A stretch of DNA of 64,000 nt from Mesorhizobium sp. NZP2077 (GTDB lineage Bacteria; Pseudomonadota; Alphaproteobacteria; Rhizobiales; Rhizobiaceae). The stretch spans positions 6,578,001-6,642,000 of the forward strand of contig NZ_CP051293.1 of the NCBI RefSeq assembly GCF_013170805.1, read 5' to 3'. Of the stretch, positions 27,361 through 39,585 are shown piece after piece. Position 1 is the stretch's first letter, and each line of letters opens with the position of its first letter. Both the position numbers and the translations under genes were made by a program. Below the pieces are notes generated by a model. The model saw only the letters and a list, made by a program, of their open reading frames with translations, did not search any database and was not told the DNA's origin.

Positions 27361-28151
27361 CGGAGCTCTCCGGCCGTTTCGGCGCCATGCGACCATCGCT
27401 GCTTGACGACCCGCCACAGGAAGACCGGATTGCCGACCACATAGCGGCGCCAGAGCCGGCCCGGTTCGACCGCCAGCCGGAACAGCCATTCCAGGCGCAG
27501 GCGGCGCATCCATAGCGGCGCGCGCGGCACCGAGCCGCTCAGGAAATCGAGCAGCGCGCCGACCGCGACCGGCATGGTGCAGTGGCGTTCGTCGATGTGG
27601 CGCGCGATCCACAGTTCCTGGCGCGGCACGCCCATGGCGACCAGCAGCATATCCGGCCGGAGCGCCGCGATCCTGCCGATAATCTCCGGCTCCTGTTCGG
27701 CGGAGAAATAGCCGTCATGAATGACCACGAAATTGTGCTGCACGGCAAGGGCGGCCAGCTTGACCGATGCCGCCTCGGCGTTGACACGCGTCGCGCCGAG
27801 CAGCCCGACGGTCAGCGGCCGCGTCGAGGCCTGCAGGAAGGCCGGCACGAAATCGGTGCCGTTGAGATTGTCCGGAAATGGCGCGCCATAGAGAATCTTG
27901 GCGGCGAGATCGACGCCGATGCCGTCCGGCAGGATGAGGAAATCGTCGAGCGCCTCGGCGAAGACAGGATCGGTACGGGCGATGTTGGCATTGTGGGCGT
28001 TGAGAAAACTGACCTTGGTGAAGCGACGCTCGGCAATCAGGCGGTTCAGCAGGACGATCGCATCATCCCATCGGATGGCGAGCACCGAGATGCCAAGGAT
28101 CGTCTTCAAGCTGTCGAGCCCGAACGCGGCGCGGGCGGTGTGCATGTTCAT
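27357..28151 (-). CDS. WecG/TagA/CpsF family glycosyltransferase
   Basis: A 264-residue GT26 family protein. Family hallmarks are VSFLNAHNANIART near the N-terminus, the pocket LPDGIGVDLAAKILYG, LNGTDFVPAFL, VGLLGATRVNAE, and the segment LLVAMGVPRQELWIARH. Such enzymes add ManNAc(A), GlcA or a similar sugar to an undecaprenyl-linked acceptor on the cytoplasmic face. Start and stop both overlap neighbours by four bases (ATGA with the GT4 gene, TTGA with the DUF6492 gene), so the three form one translationally coupled operon. The particular sugar cannot be told. Confidence 0.9.
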   Translation of the reverse strand: MNMHTARAAFGLDSLKTILGISVLAIRWDDAIVLLNRLIAERRFTKVSFLNAHNANIARTDPVFAEALDDFLILPDGIGVDLAAKILYGAPFPDNLNGTDFVPAFLQASTRPLTVGLLGATRVNAEAASVKLAALAVQHNFVVIHDGYFSAEQEPEIIGRIAALRPDMLLVAMGVPRQELWIARHIDERHCTMPVAVGALLDFLSGSVPRAPLWMRRLRLEWLFRLAVEPGRLWRRYVVGNPVFLWRVVKQRWSHGAETAGELR

Positions 28152-29320
28152 GGAAACACCTCCTGCTTGACCACGCCTAGTTTTTCCAAGCCATGCCGGA
28201 TGGCGGTATCGAGCGCCTTCACCTGCTGGCGATGGAATGCGCTGCCATCGACGTCCCGCATATCGGCCGCCGCAGCCTCCAGTGCCCTGGCGAAATCGGC
28301 TGGATCGTCGGTGACGACGCTATTGTCGGGGCGATGGTCGATGCCGCGCAGCGAGCGGCTGGTGGCGACCGAAGGCAGACCAAGCTCGAAGGTCTCGATG
28401 GTCTTCAGCTGCACGCCGCTGCCGGCGGTGCTGATCAACGGGATGACGGCAGCGCCGCACACGAATGCCCTGGCATCCGGGACACGGCCGACAAACTCGA
28501 CACCCGGATGCGTCGAGCTGACGCCGGAGGGCATATGGCCCGCGATGCGGATGCGGAAACCGGGCCGCAGATGCGGCACCACCTTGCCCAGGAACCAGTC
28601 GAGGCCGATGCGATTCGGCTGCCAGGTCCAGGTGCCGATCAAAGCGGCGTCGCAGTCGATCTGGCGTGGGCCTTTCGGGGTTGGCGCCTTGGCACCGGTT
28701 ACCAGCGGCAGCACCGCCGAGCGGACGTCGGAGGCGACGCCGAGTGCGGCGCGGTCCTCCTCGGCCAGGGTGAAGACAAAGCGCGCGCGGCGGCAGAGAC
28801 GCTCTTCCACGACCTTGAGCAGCCTTGCCTCGCGGCGGAACAGCAGGCGCTGGAAGAGGCCGCCGGCGGCAGCGGCGTTTTCCAGTGCCGAGAGATGTTC
28901 GACATTGTGGGCGACGAAGATCGAAGGCCGGTCTTCGAAGAGCTTTTCGAAGGCGCCGGCGAACTGCACGGAATTCAGCACATAGCCATCGAAGGGACCG
29001 GCCTGTTCGAGAGCGACCTGCACATCGTGGTCGGACACCGTACGCAGCTTGACCGATGCAAAGGTGAGGCCCGAAAACATCGCCTTGCCGACCCAGGCGA
29101 GCTTTTGCAGCGCAGAGGCACTTTCGGTGCGGACATCGATGGCACCCAGCACCACGGTGTTTTCGGGGTCGGCAGCGTCCTTTCCGGGCCAGGTGAAGCC
29201 GATCACCGTGACGCGCGCGCCGGCGCGCCGCAAAGCGGCGATGACCGCAGCGTTGGCGATCTCGTAGCCCGAGGTGAGAGCACCGTCGGGCACGATCGAT
29301 GTGGCGAACAGCAGATGCAT
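28148..29320 (-). CDS. Glycosyltransferase family 4 protein
   Basis: A 390-residue GT-B enzyme. The N-terminal Rossmann half starts MHLLFATSIVPDGALTSGYE and contains SIFVAHNVEHLSALE. The C-terminal donor-binding half has LIGTWTWQPNRIGLDWFLG, HPGVEFVGRV and the acidic loop VPLISTAGSGVQLKTIETFELGLP, whose E-x7-E-like pattern binds the nucleotide sugar (the stretch is at about residues 305-330). It is the first gene of the minus-strand operon with wecG and the DUF6492 gene. About 170 bases separate it from the divergent GT2 gene. Confidence 0.87.
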   Translation of the reverse strand: MHLLFATSIVPDGALTSGYEIANAAVIAALRRAGARVTVIGFTWPGKDAADPENTVVLGAIDVRTESASALQKLAWVGKAMFSGLTFASVKLRTVSDHDVQVALEQAGPFDGYVLNSVQFAGAFEKLFEDRPSIFVAHNVEHLSALENAAAAGGLFQRLLFRREARLLKVVEERLCRRARFVFTLAEEDRAALGVASDVRSAVLPLVTGAKAPTPKGPRQIDCDAALIGTWTWQPNRIGLDWFLGKVVPHLRPGFRIRIAGHMPSGVSSTHPGVEFVGRVPDARAFVCGAAVIPLISTAGSGVQLKTIETFELGLPSVATSRSLRGIDHRPDNSVVTDDPADFARALEAAAADMRDVDGSAFHRQQVKALDTAIRHGLEKLGVVKQEVFP

Positions 29321-29490
29321 CTCACCTATCCTGTGGTGTAGCCGGTAGCAAAGCGCGGTGAACCCTTGATTAAGCGAGCACGTTCAACGCCCGAAAGCCC
29401 CTGCCTGAGGGGCCTCTCCGTGCAAGGTGATTAACGAAACCTTATCACCGTGGTGCTACCAGAACGCGACTGAGATGTGGCTGGACACGG

Positions 29491-30489
29491 ATGATCCCTT
29501 TGCCATCGGATGGTTCGGTATCGATCGCTGGACGGTCTCCCCGGCTTGACGTGGAGACTGTCGAAGCGGTCGTCACCTTGCCAACCTTCAAGCGGCCCGA
29601 ACAGGTGCTGGAAACGCTGGCGTCGCTCCGCGCGCAGCAGACCGGCAGGCGCTTTGCCGTGATCGTCATGGAGAACGAAGCCGAGGCACGTGAAGGCGCC
29701 AAGGCGGTGCTGCCATTGTTCGAGCGCGGCGAGATACCGGGCATGGTCATCATCGCGCATGAGCGCGGCAATTGCAGCGCCTACAATGCCGGCTGGCAGA
29801 CGGCGATCCTGCACTTCCCGAACTTCAGGCATCTGCTGGTCATCGACGATGACGAGATCGCCGATCCGCACTGGCTGGAACGCATGTGCGCGGCTGCCGA
29901 AACGCTCGGCGCCGATATTGTCGGCGGCCCGCAGGTGCCCGTCTTCGCCGATCCCGCCCATGTCAAATGGGCCGAACATCCCGTCTTCGCACCACCCTAC
30001 CGGGAGACGGGACGCGTGCCGGCGCTCTACTCGTCCGGCAATCTTCTGGTCGGGCGCAACGTGCTCACAGCCATGGGACCGCCCTTCCTCGACCTCAGAT
30101 TCAATTTCATGGGCGGCGGCGACTCAGACTTTCTCAACCGGTCGGCGCAACGGGGCTTTGTGCTCGGCTGGTGTGCCGAGGCCCAAGTGCGGGAAACCGT
30201 TCCGGCGCGGCGTGTCGAGGCCGACTGGATCCGGGCCCGCAGCCTGCGCAACGGCGTGATCTCGACACTGGTCGAAAAGAAGAAGCGCGCGGGCACGCCG
30301 CTGGCCGGCGCCAAGGTGTTTGCGAAGAGCCTGGCGCTGCTGGCCGCCGCGCCTTTTCGCAGCCTGATCCGGCTGGCGCGGACCGGATCCCCGGCGATCG
30401 CCATCTACCCCGTCCATGTGGCGCTCGGCCGCGTGATGGCCGAATTCGGATATGCCAATGAGCAGTATCGCCAGCCCGAGAAAAACTGA
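29491..30489 (+). CDS. Glycosyltransferase family 2 protein
   Basis: A 332-residue GT-A protein. The fold starts at VEAVVTLPTFKRPEQVLETL (about residues 23-42), the metal-binding motif is LVIDDDEIADPHWLERM (DDD near 114-116), and GGGDSDFLNRS supplies the catalytic acidic residue region. The C-terminus has a short hydrophobic, membrane-associating part. It would transfer one sugar of the exopolysaccharide repeat unit at the inner face of the membrane. Its 3' end overlaps the next gene by 38 bases, which implies translational coupling with the polymerase. Confidence 0.87.
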   Translation: MIPLPSDGSVSIAGRSPRLDVETVEAVVTLPTFKRPEQVLETLASLRAQQTGRRFAVIVMENEAEAREGAKAVLPLFERGEIPGMVIIAHERGNCSAYNAGWQTAILHFPNFRHLLVIDDDEIADPHWLERMCAAAETLGADIVGGPQVPVFADPAHVKWAEHPVFAPPYRETGRVPALYSSGNLLVGRNVLTAMGPPFLDLRFNFMGGGDSDFLNRSAQRGFVLGWCAEAQVRETVPARRVEADWIRARSLRNGVISTLVEKKKRAGTPLAGAKVFAKSLALLAAAPFRSLIRLARTGSPAIAIYPVHVALGRVMAEFGYANEQYRQPEKN

Positions 30490-31786
30490 GCGCGCCCCGC
30501 TCAGCGACGCGTTCACGCGCGACGGCGTGGCGACCGCGATCGCCGCGCTACTGTTCACCGTGATCATGGTGTCCTTCCGCCCGTTCCAGCCGGCCGGCGC
30601 CGAACTCACCGGCGACGGCGGCGACATCGTCAACCAGCTTGGCTTCGGCTCACTCGGCGCCGTTTCGATCTTTTCGCTGATGGCCTTTGCCGATCCGCGC
30701 ATCGTGCGCTCGCTGCTCAGCCCGTCCTGGGTGCTGATGCTGGGTTTCTTCTTCCTGTCGGTGGTGCTGGCGACCGACCCACCCTCGGCGATGCGCGCCG
30801 CATCCTTCACCATGATCGGTATCCTGACGATGGCGACGATCCTGGTGCTGCCGCGCGATGCCGAATCCTTCTCGAAAGTCATCATCTTCACCGCTGTCGT
30901 GGTGATGGGGCTCTCCTATCTCGGCCTCATCGTCTTTCCGCACGAGGCGATGCACACGGCCGATTCCCAGGAGCCCGAACATGCGGGCCTGTGGCGCGGC
31001 GTGTTCACCCACAAGAACATCGCCGGCCCGATCATGGCCTGTCTCAGCTTCGCCGGCCTCTATCTCTACCGGCGCGGGCAACGCTGGTGGGGCGCGGGCA
31101 TCTTTTGCGCGGCGATGATCTTCATGCTCCACACCGGCTCCAAGACGACTGCCGGCCTGGTGCCGTTCTCGATCCTGATCGTGGTGCTGCCGAGCCTGAT
31201 GGGAATGCGCCTCGGCACGCCGATCCTGTTTGCGCTGGCGATCATCGCCACGGCGGTGGGCACGCTGGGCATCGTCTTCCTGCCGCCAGTGAAATATCTG
31301 GCGGCGATCTATTTCCCCGATATGACCTATACCGGCCGCACCACGCTGTGGGAGTTCGCCGGCTCGATGCTGGCGAAAAAACCCTGGACCGGTTACGGCT
31401 ATGAAAGCTTCTGGGGCACGCCACTGCTGCTCAACCAGGACCAGCCCTTCGACCGGCCCTGGGACATCAGGACCATCGTGCATGGCCATGACGGCTATCT
31501 CGACATCGCCGTGCTGATGGGCATCCCGGCCCTTTGCGTGGCGGTCTACACTTTCCTCATCGCGCCGCTGCGCGACTACATGCGCATTCCGCTGCGCCGA
31601 GAAAACATCTTTCTCGGCGACTTCTTCATGATGGTGGTGCTGTTCACCGCGCTCAATGCTTTCCTCGAAAGCTTCTTCTTCCATCGCGGCGACCCGGTCT
31701 GGCTGTTCTTCGTGCTGGGCGTGCTTGGCCTGAGGCAAGTGTCGCTGCGGCCGATCGCGGTGCGCAACCCCTCCCGCCCGGCCTGA
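30452..31786 (+). CDS. O-antigen ligase / ExoQ-type polysaccharide polymerase
   Basis: A 444-residue integral membrane protein with about ten to twelve helices. The Wzy_C/O-antigen-ligase region includes WRGVFTHKNIAGPIMACLSF, LHTGSKTTAGLVPF, GRTTLWEFAGSMLAKKPWTGYGYESFW and the periplasmic HGHDGYLDIAVLMG. The signature TGRTxLWxxA...P..GxGxxxFW is characteristic. It polymerises or ligates undecaprenyl-linked repeats in the periplasm. The start is either the ATG at 30452 or one two codons later. It overlaps the GT2 gene and is the last gene of the plus-strand part of the cluster. Confidence 0.88.
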   Translation: MPMSSIASPRKTERAPLSDAFTRDGVATAIAALLFTVIMVSFRPFQPAGAELTGDGGDIVNQLGFGSLGAVSIFSLMAFADPRIVRSLLSPSWVLMLGFFFLSVVLATDPPSAMRAASFTMIGILTMATILVLPRDAESFSKVIIFTAVVVMGLSYLGLIVFPHEAMHTADSQEPEHAGLWRGVFTHKNIAGPIMACLSFAGLYLYRRGQRWWGAGIFCAAMIFMLHTGSKTTAGLVPFSILIVVLPSLMGMRLGTPILFALAIIATAVGTLGIVFLPPVKYLAAIYFPDMTYTGRTTLWEFAGSMLAKKPWTGYGYESFWGTPLLLNQDQPFDRPWDIRTIVHGHDGYLDIAVLMGIPALCVAVYTFLIAPLRDYMRIPLRRENIFLGDFFMMVVLFTALNAFLESFFFHRGDPVWLFFVLGVLGLRQVSLRPIAVRNPSRPA

Positions 31787-31846
31787 CAGGGCTTCCCCAG
31801 GGAACCGCGAGCGTCTATGTCAAAACCTTCCTTCGGAGGGCTTTCA

Positions 31847-32662
31847 ATGACGATCAGGCTTGTTCTCGCCGGCTGCGGCAATATGGGTTACGCAATGCTC
31901 TCGGGCTGGCTGAAATCCGGCAAGCTTGCACCGTCGGCGGTTTTCGTGGTCGAGCCAAACGACGGTCTGCGCCAGCGCGCCGCCGCACTCGGCTGTGCCA
32001 CGGCTGCTGACGCCAGCGACATTCCGGCAGACGCCGTGCCTGATCTCGTCGTCATCGCGGTGAAGCCACAAGTTATCCGCGAGGTGACCGCCGCCTACAA
32101 GCGCTTCGGCGACGGCCGCACCACCTTTGTCAGCATCGCCGCGGGAACGCCGGTCTCAACCTTCGAGGATATCCTCGGCAACAGCGCGCCGATCGCGCGC
32201 TGCATGCCCAACACGCCTGCTTCCATCGGCAAGGGCATGATGGTGGTATTTTCCAACCCGCTCGTGTCCGATGATACAAAGCGTTTTGTCGCCGACCTGC
32301 TGTCGGCAAGCGGCGAAGTGGCGACCATTGGCGACGAAGGTTTGATGGATGCCGTGACCGCCGTGTCGGGATCAGGCCCGGCCTATATCTTCCACTTCAT
32401 CGAAGCGCTGACCGTGGCCGCCGAAAGGGCCGGCTTGCCGGCGGCGACCGCCAGGCTGCTCGCCATGCAGACCGTCTATGGCGCTGCCTCGCTCGCCGCC
32501 GAAAGCCACGAGGACCCAGGCGTGCTGCGCCAACAGGTGACCAGTCCCAACGGCACCACGGCAGCGGCGCTTGGCGTGCTGATGGGCGAGGACCGGCTGA
32601 CCAATCTGCTGACGCAGGCAGTGGAAGCCGCGCGGCTACGGTCGATTGAGTTGGGGAAGTAA
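31847..32662 (+). CDS. proC: Pyrroline-5-carboxylate reductase
   Basis: A 271-residue cytoplasmic enzyme that makes proline from pyrroline-5-carboxylate with NAD(P)H. The dinucleotide site LVLAGCGNMGYAMLSGWL is at the N-terminus, VIAVKPQVI and RCMPNTPASIGKGM follow, and the family signature is in VSGSGPAYIFHFIEAL and QVTSPNGTTAAAL. I start at the ATG at 31847 after GGAGGG with six bases of spacing; ten upstream codons are possible but lack a ribosome site. It lies 60 bases after the polymerase gene, but the strong ribosome site suggests independent expression. It converges on the SAF-domain gene. Confidence 0.95.
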   Translation: MTIRLVLAGCGNMGYAMLSGWLKSGKLAPSAVFVVEPNDGLRQRAAALGCATAADASDIPADAVPDLVVIAVKPQVIREVTAAYKRFGDGRTTFVSIAAGTPVSTFEDILGNSAPIARCMPNTPASIGKGMMVVFSNPLVSDDTKRFVADLLSASGEVATIGDEGLMDAVTAVSGSGPAYIFHFIEALTVAAERAGLPAATARLLAMQTVYGAASLAAESHEDPGVLRQQVTSPNGTTAAALGVLMGEDRLTNLLTQAVEAARLRSIELGK

Positions 32663-32666
32663 GACC

Positions 32667-33998
32667 TCAGTTCGTTCCGTACAGCATCTCGTCCTGCAGC
32701 CGGCGCAGCGCGAACAGCCTCGTCGTCTGGTCGGGCGCGGCGTTCTCGGCGGTCAGCAATTCGCCTTTCCTGACCGGCCTCAGCACCTTGCCGCCCTCGA
32801 GCAGGCCGACCGGCACGGCGCGCTGGGCGCGGGCTTCGCCGACGGTCATGGTCCAGGAGCGGTAGCAGGTCTCGCCGATCGCATCGAAGGTCTCGCCGGC
32901 GGCCAAGTCCCGCTTGGCGACCGCGCAGACCTCGGCGACCGGCCGTGGCAGTGGCACCATGTCGGGCTTGCCGAAGAGCACGATGCGGGCGGCGGTCAGC
33001 GGCACCTCCAGCGAGGTCAGATGATAGGGCCTGAACAGGCTGTAATAGGGACCGTGGCCGATATGCAAATCGTCCATGCGCTCGATGATGCGCGGATGCG
33101 TCGCCTCGACGATGACGAAGACGCCGGGGGCGACGCCCTTGCCGATGGTGTAGTCGACGACACCCTTTTTCAGCAACAGCCCGCCGTCCTCGCGCGGAAT
33201 GAGCACCTTGACGAGGTCGTCGCGGTCGGCTTTCGGCCCATGCATGCCGGGCACGTCGGGCACAAGACCGGTGGCATTGGCGATGGCGCACATCTCGACC
33301 ATGGTTTTCGAGCCATCGACGAACTCGACCAGCATGCGCGGGTTCATGTTGCGGCGGATCGCTTCCTCGCGATAGTCGTCGGGCATGGCGTCGTGGTTGA
33401 GCGGGTTGTTCTTGCCCTTGCCAGCCGAGACGATGGTCAGGCCGAGCGCGGAAGCGAACTCGATCAGTTCCATGCAGCTCGATGGCTCATCGCCGGCACC
33501 AACCGAATAGACGACGCCAAGCCGGTCGGCCTGCTGCTTCAGATAGCAGCCGATGGTGACGTCGGCCTCGACATTCATCATCACCAGATGCTTGCCATGT
33601 TCCATCGCCGACAGGCAGAAATCGGCGGCGACGCCCGGTTTGCCGGTGGCGTCGATGACGACGTCGATCAGCGGATTGGTGACCAGCATCTCGTTCGAGG
33701 TGATAGCGATCATTCCTGCCTCGATTGCCGCGGTGACTTTCGACGCGGTATCGGCTTCGACCGCCATCGCCTCGTCGCCATAGGCGATGCGGATGGCGTC
33801 GCGCGCAGTGTGCGGACGTCGGGTGGAAACGGCGCAAACCGAAATGCCAGGCATCAGCATGCCTTGTGTGACGAGGTCGGTGCCCATTTCACCCGAACCG
33901 ATGACACCGATGCGCACCGGGCGGCCCTCGGCGGCACGCTTGGCGAGATCGCGGGCAAGCCCGGTCAGGGCGACATTGGTCATGCGGGAGACGTCCAT
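32667..33998 (-). CDS. NAD(P)-dependent oxidoreductase with C-terminal SAF domain
   Basis: About 443 residues. A Rossmann domain begins at VRIGVIGSGEMGTDLVTQGM. A homoserine-dehydrogenase-like substrate region follows (IDVVIDATGKPGVAADFCL, GAGDEPSSCMELIEFA). The C-terminal SAF domain is recognisable in KRDLAAGETFDAIG and VGLLEGGKVLRPVRKGELLT, also found in sugar dehydratases and FlgA. The family acts on polyols or aldehydes in several sugar-acid pathways, but the substrate here is open. The start at 33998 is chosen over a longer arginine-rich extension; an ATG five codons further in is also possible. No pathway partners are adjacent. Confidence 0.78.
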   Translation of the reverse strand: MDVSRMTNVALTGLARDLAKRAAEGRPVRIGVIGSGEMGTDLVTQGMLMPGISVCAVSTRRPHTARDAIRIAYGDEAMAVEADTASKVTAAIEAGMIAITSNEMLVTNPLIDVVIDATGKPGVAADFCLSAMEHGKHLVMMNVEADVTIGCYLKQQADRLGVVYSVGAGDEPSSCMELIEFASALGLTIVSAGKGKNNPLNHDAMPDDYREEAIRRNMNPRMLVEFVDGSKTMVEMCAIANATGLVPDVPGMHGPKADRDDLVKVLIPREDGGLLLKKGVVDYTIGKGVAPGVFVIVEATHPRIIERMDDLHIGHGPYYSLFRPYHLTSLEVPLTAARIVLFGKPDMVPLPRPVAEVCAVAKRDLAAGETFDAIGETCYRSWTMTVGEARAQRAVPVGLLEGGKVLRPVRKGELLTAENAAPDQTTRLFALRRLQDEMLYGTN

Positions 33999-34068
33999 GG
34001 TTCTTGATTTGGAGGCGGCATAGCAGGGAACCGCCCGCTTTTGCCAACGAAACCGCTCCAACGTGGCT

Positions 34069-35463
34069 TCAAACCACCCGGACGTAGCTCGTCATGCCGG
34101 ATTTCTGGTGCTCGATGATGTGGCAGTGCAGCAGCCAGTCGCCGGGATTGTCGGCGACGAAGCCGAGCTGAACCTTCTCGTTGGGCTGGATGAGATAGGT
34201 GTCCGAAATCAACGGCTGCACTGGCCGCGTCGACGACGACAGCACCTTGAAGCTCATGCCATGGAGATGCATCGGATGCGATTGCGGCGTCAGGTTCTCC
34301 ATGTCGATGACATAGCTCTTGCCGAGCTTCAATTCGGCCAGCGGCGCGGTCGGATCGGATGTATCGCCTGGCCACGGCACCTTGTTGATGGCCCAGAAAC
34401 TGTAGCCAAGCGAGCCGCAGATGCCGTCGCTCGGGACGTTTTCCGCCGTGGCGCTGAGCGCCAGCGAAATATGCTCGGCGGTTGTGAGGTCCACGTCCGC
34501 CATCGGATTCACTTCCAGCGGTGCAACATCGCGAACGTCCCGCTTGAGCGAACTGCCTGTCGCCCGCACGGTCGCCAGGATTTTGGGCTTGGTGCCCCTG
34601 ACGTCCCGCAGACTGACGACCGCGCCTTCGTCATCGGGCATGCGGATGGCGAGTTCCATGCGCTGTCCCGCCCCAAGCAGCAGGGCATCGGGTGAAAAGC
34701 GCTCAGGCACCGGATTGCCGTCCAGCGCCATGACCGTCGCCTCCGCGCCCTCGACGCGAAAGGCATAGATGCGGGTGACGTCGGTGATGGCGACGCGCAA
34801 CCGCACCAAGCCTCCGGCCGGCGCGTCATATTGCGGCTGGTCAAGCCAGTTAGCGGTGCGCACCGTGCCGTAGGTGCCGGTTCGCGCGGCATCGCGCGGC
34901 CGGAACTGGTCGATGAACTGGCCGTCGTCGCCAAGCCGCCAGTCGCGTAGATTGAGGACGAATTCGGCGTCGAATTTCGGATCGTTCGGGTTCTCGACCA
35001 CGATCACGCCCGTCAGGCCGTGGCCCATCTGCTCCAGCGTGTTGCAATGCGGGTGATACCAGAAGGTGCCGGCGTCAGGCGGGGTGAAGGCGTAGTCGAA
35101 ATGGTCGCCGGTGTAGACGTAGGGCTGGACCAGGAAGGGCACGCCATCCATCTTGTTTGGAACACGAATGCCGTGCCAGTGTATGGTCGTCGGATCGTCG
35201 ATGGCGTTGATGAGGCGCGCGGCGAACGGCTCGCCCTTCTTCATCCTGAGCACCGGCGGCATCCCGGCATTGCCGTAGGTCAAAACATTGTTGGTCGGGC
35301 CGACATCCATCAGCTTCGCCTGGATTTTCGCCGTCTGCAGCACCACCGGTTCCGGACTGGCCGCGGCCCAACTGCCAAGCCTGCCGATGGCCGAGAGGCC
35401 GACCCCGCTGGCGCCAACGATGGCGGCCGTTTTCAAGAACCTGCGGCGTGTAAGGACGGTCAT
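34069..35463 (-). CDS. Tat-exported multicopper oxidase
   Basis: A 464-residue cupredoxin-fold oxidase. The Tat signal TRRRFLK is at residues 5-11, followed by the hydrophobic AAIVGASGVGLSAIG. All four copper-binding histidine clusters are visible: HWHG (95-98), HPHC (137-140), HPMHLHG near 395 and HCHIIEH near 450. The last cluster lacks a methionine-rich insert, unlike CueO. Such enzymes oxidise Cu(I), Mn(II), phenols or act as FtsP-like division factors in the periplasm. It lies between metH and the SAF-domain gene on the same strand, with no copper-resistance partner nearby. The physiological substrate is therefore unknown. Confidence 0.9.
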   Translation of the reverse strand: MTVLTRRRFLKTAAIVGASGVGLSAIGRLGSWAAASPEPVVLQTAKIQAKLMDVGPTNNVLTYGNAGMPPVLRMKKGEPFAARLINAIDDPTTIHWHGIRVPNKMDGVPFLVQPYVYTGDHFDYAFTPPDAGTFWYHPHCNTLEQMGHGLTGVIVVENPNDPKFDAEFVLNLRDWRLGDDGQFIDQFRPRDAARTGTYGTVRTANWLDQPQYDAPAGGLVRLRVAITDVTRIYAFRVEGAEATVMALDGNPVPERFSPDALLLGAGQRMELAIRMPDDEGAVVSLRDVRGTKPKILATVRATGSSLKRDVRDVAPLEVNPMADVDLTTAEHISLALSATAENVPSDGICGSLGYSFWAINKVPWPGDTSDPTAPLAELKLGKSYVIDMENLTPQSHPMHLHGMSFKVLSSSTRPVQPLISDTYLIQPNEKVQLGFVADNPGDWLLHCHIIEHQKSGMTSYVRVV

Positions 35464-35599
35464 TCAAGCTCCAACTGCAAAGACGGCTGCCCGGTATCTA
35501 TCGCCGCCTTGAACCATGAGCGGGCAATCCGTGCAAATGCCCATATGGCACACCGTGTCTTGCCATGGCGGCAGGAGGTGACGACAGAGCCTCCTGCCC

Positions 35600-39409
<3,810 letters not shown>

Positions 39410-39443
39410 TTTCTATCCTTTGGACGACAAGTCTGTCCATGTC

Positions 39444-39463
39444 ACATAAGGATATCTTTATGT
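39444..39463. promoter_or_regulatory. Palindromic operator candidate upstream of metH
   Basis: ACATAAGGATATCTTTATGT is a 20-bp inverted repeat centred on GATATC with only one non-complementary pair. It lies 35 bases before the metH start, where a repressor could block transcription. A methionine-cycle regulator such as SahR (ArsR family) is a candidate binder. The palindrome is seen; the regulator is a guess. Confidence 0.55.
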
Positions 39464-39585
39464 CAATATACGCTTCTCGCTAGACGGAGTCACGCGCCAT
39501 TGCGGGTGCCGGAGCAACAAACGTCGAAACCGACCTTTGCCGGGGCGTCCTTTGCATGTCCAAGTGAATACGCGGCACTCCAGTG

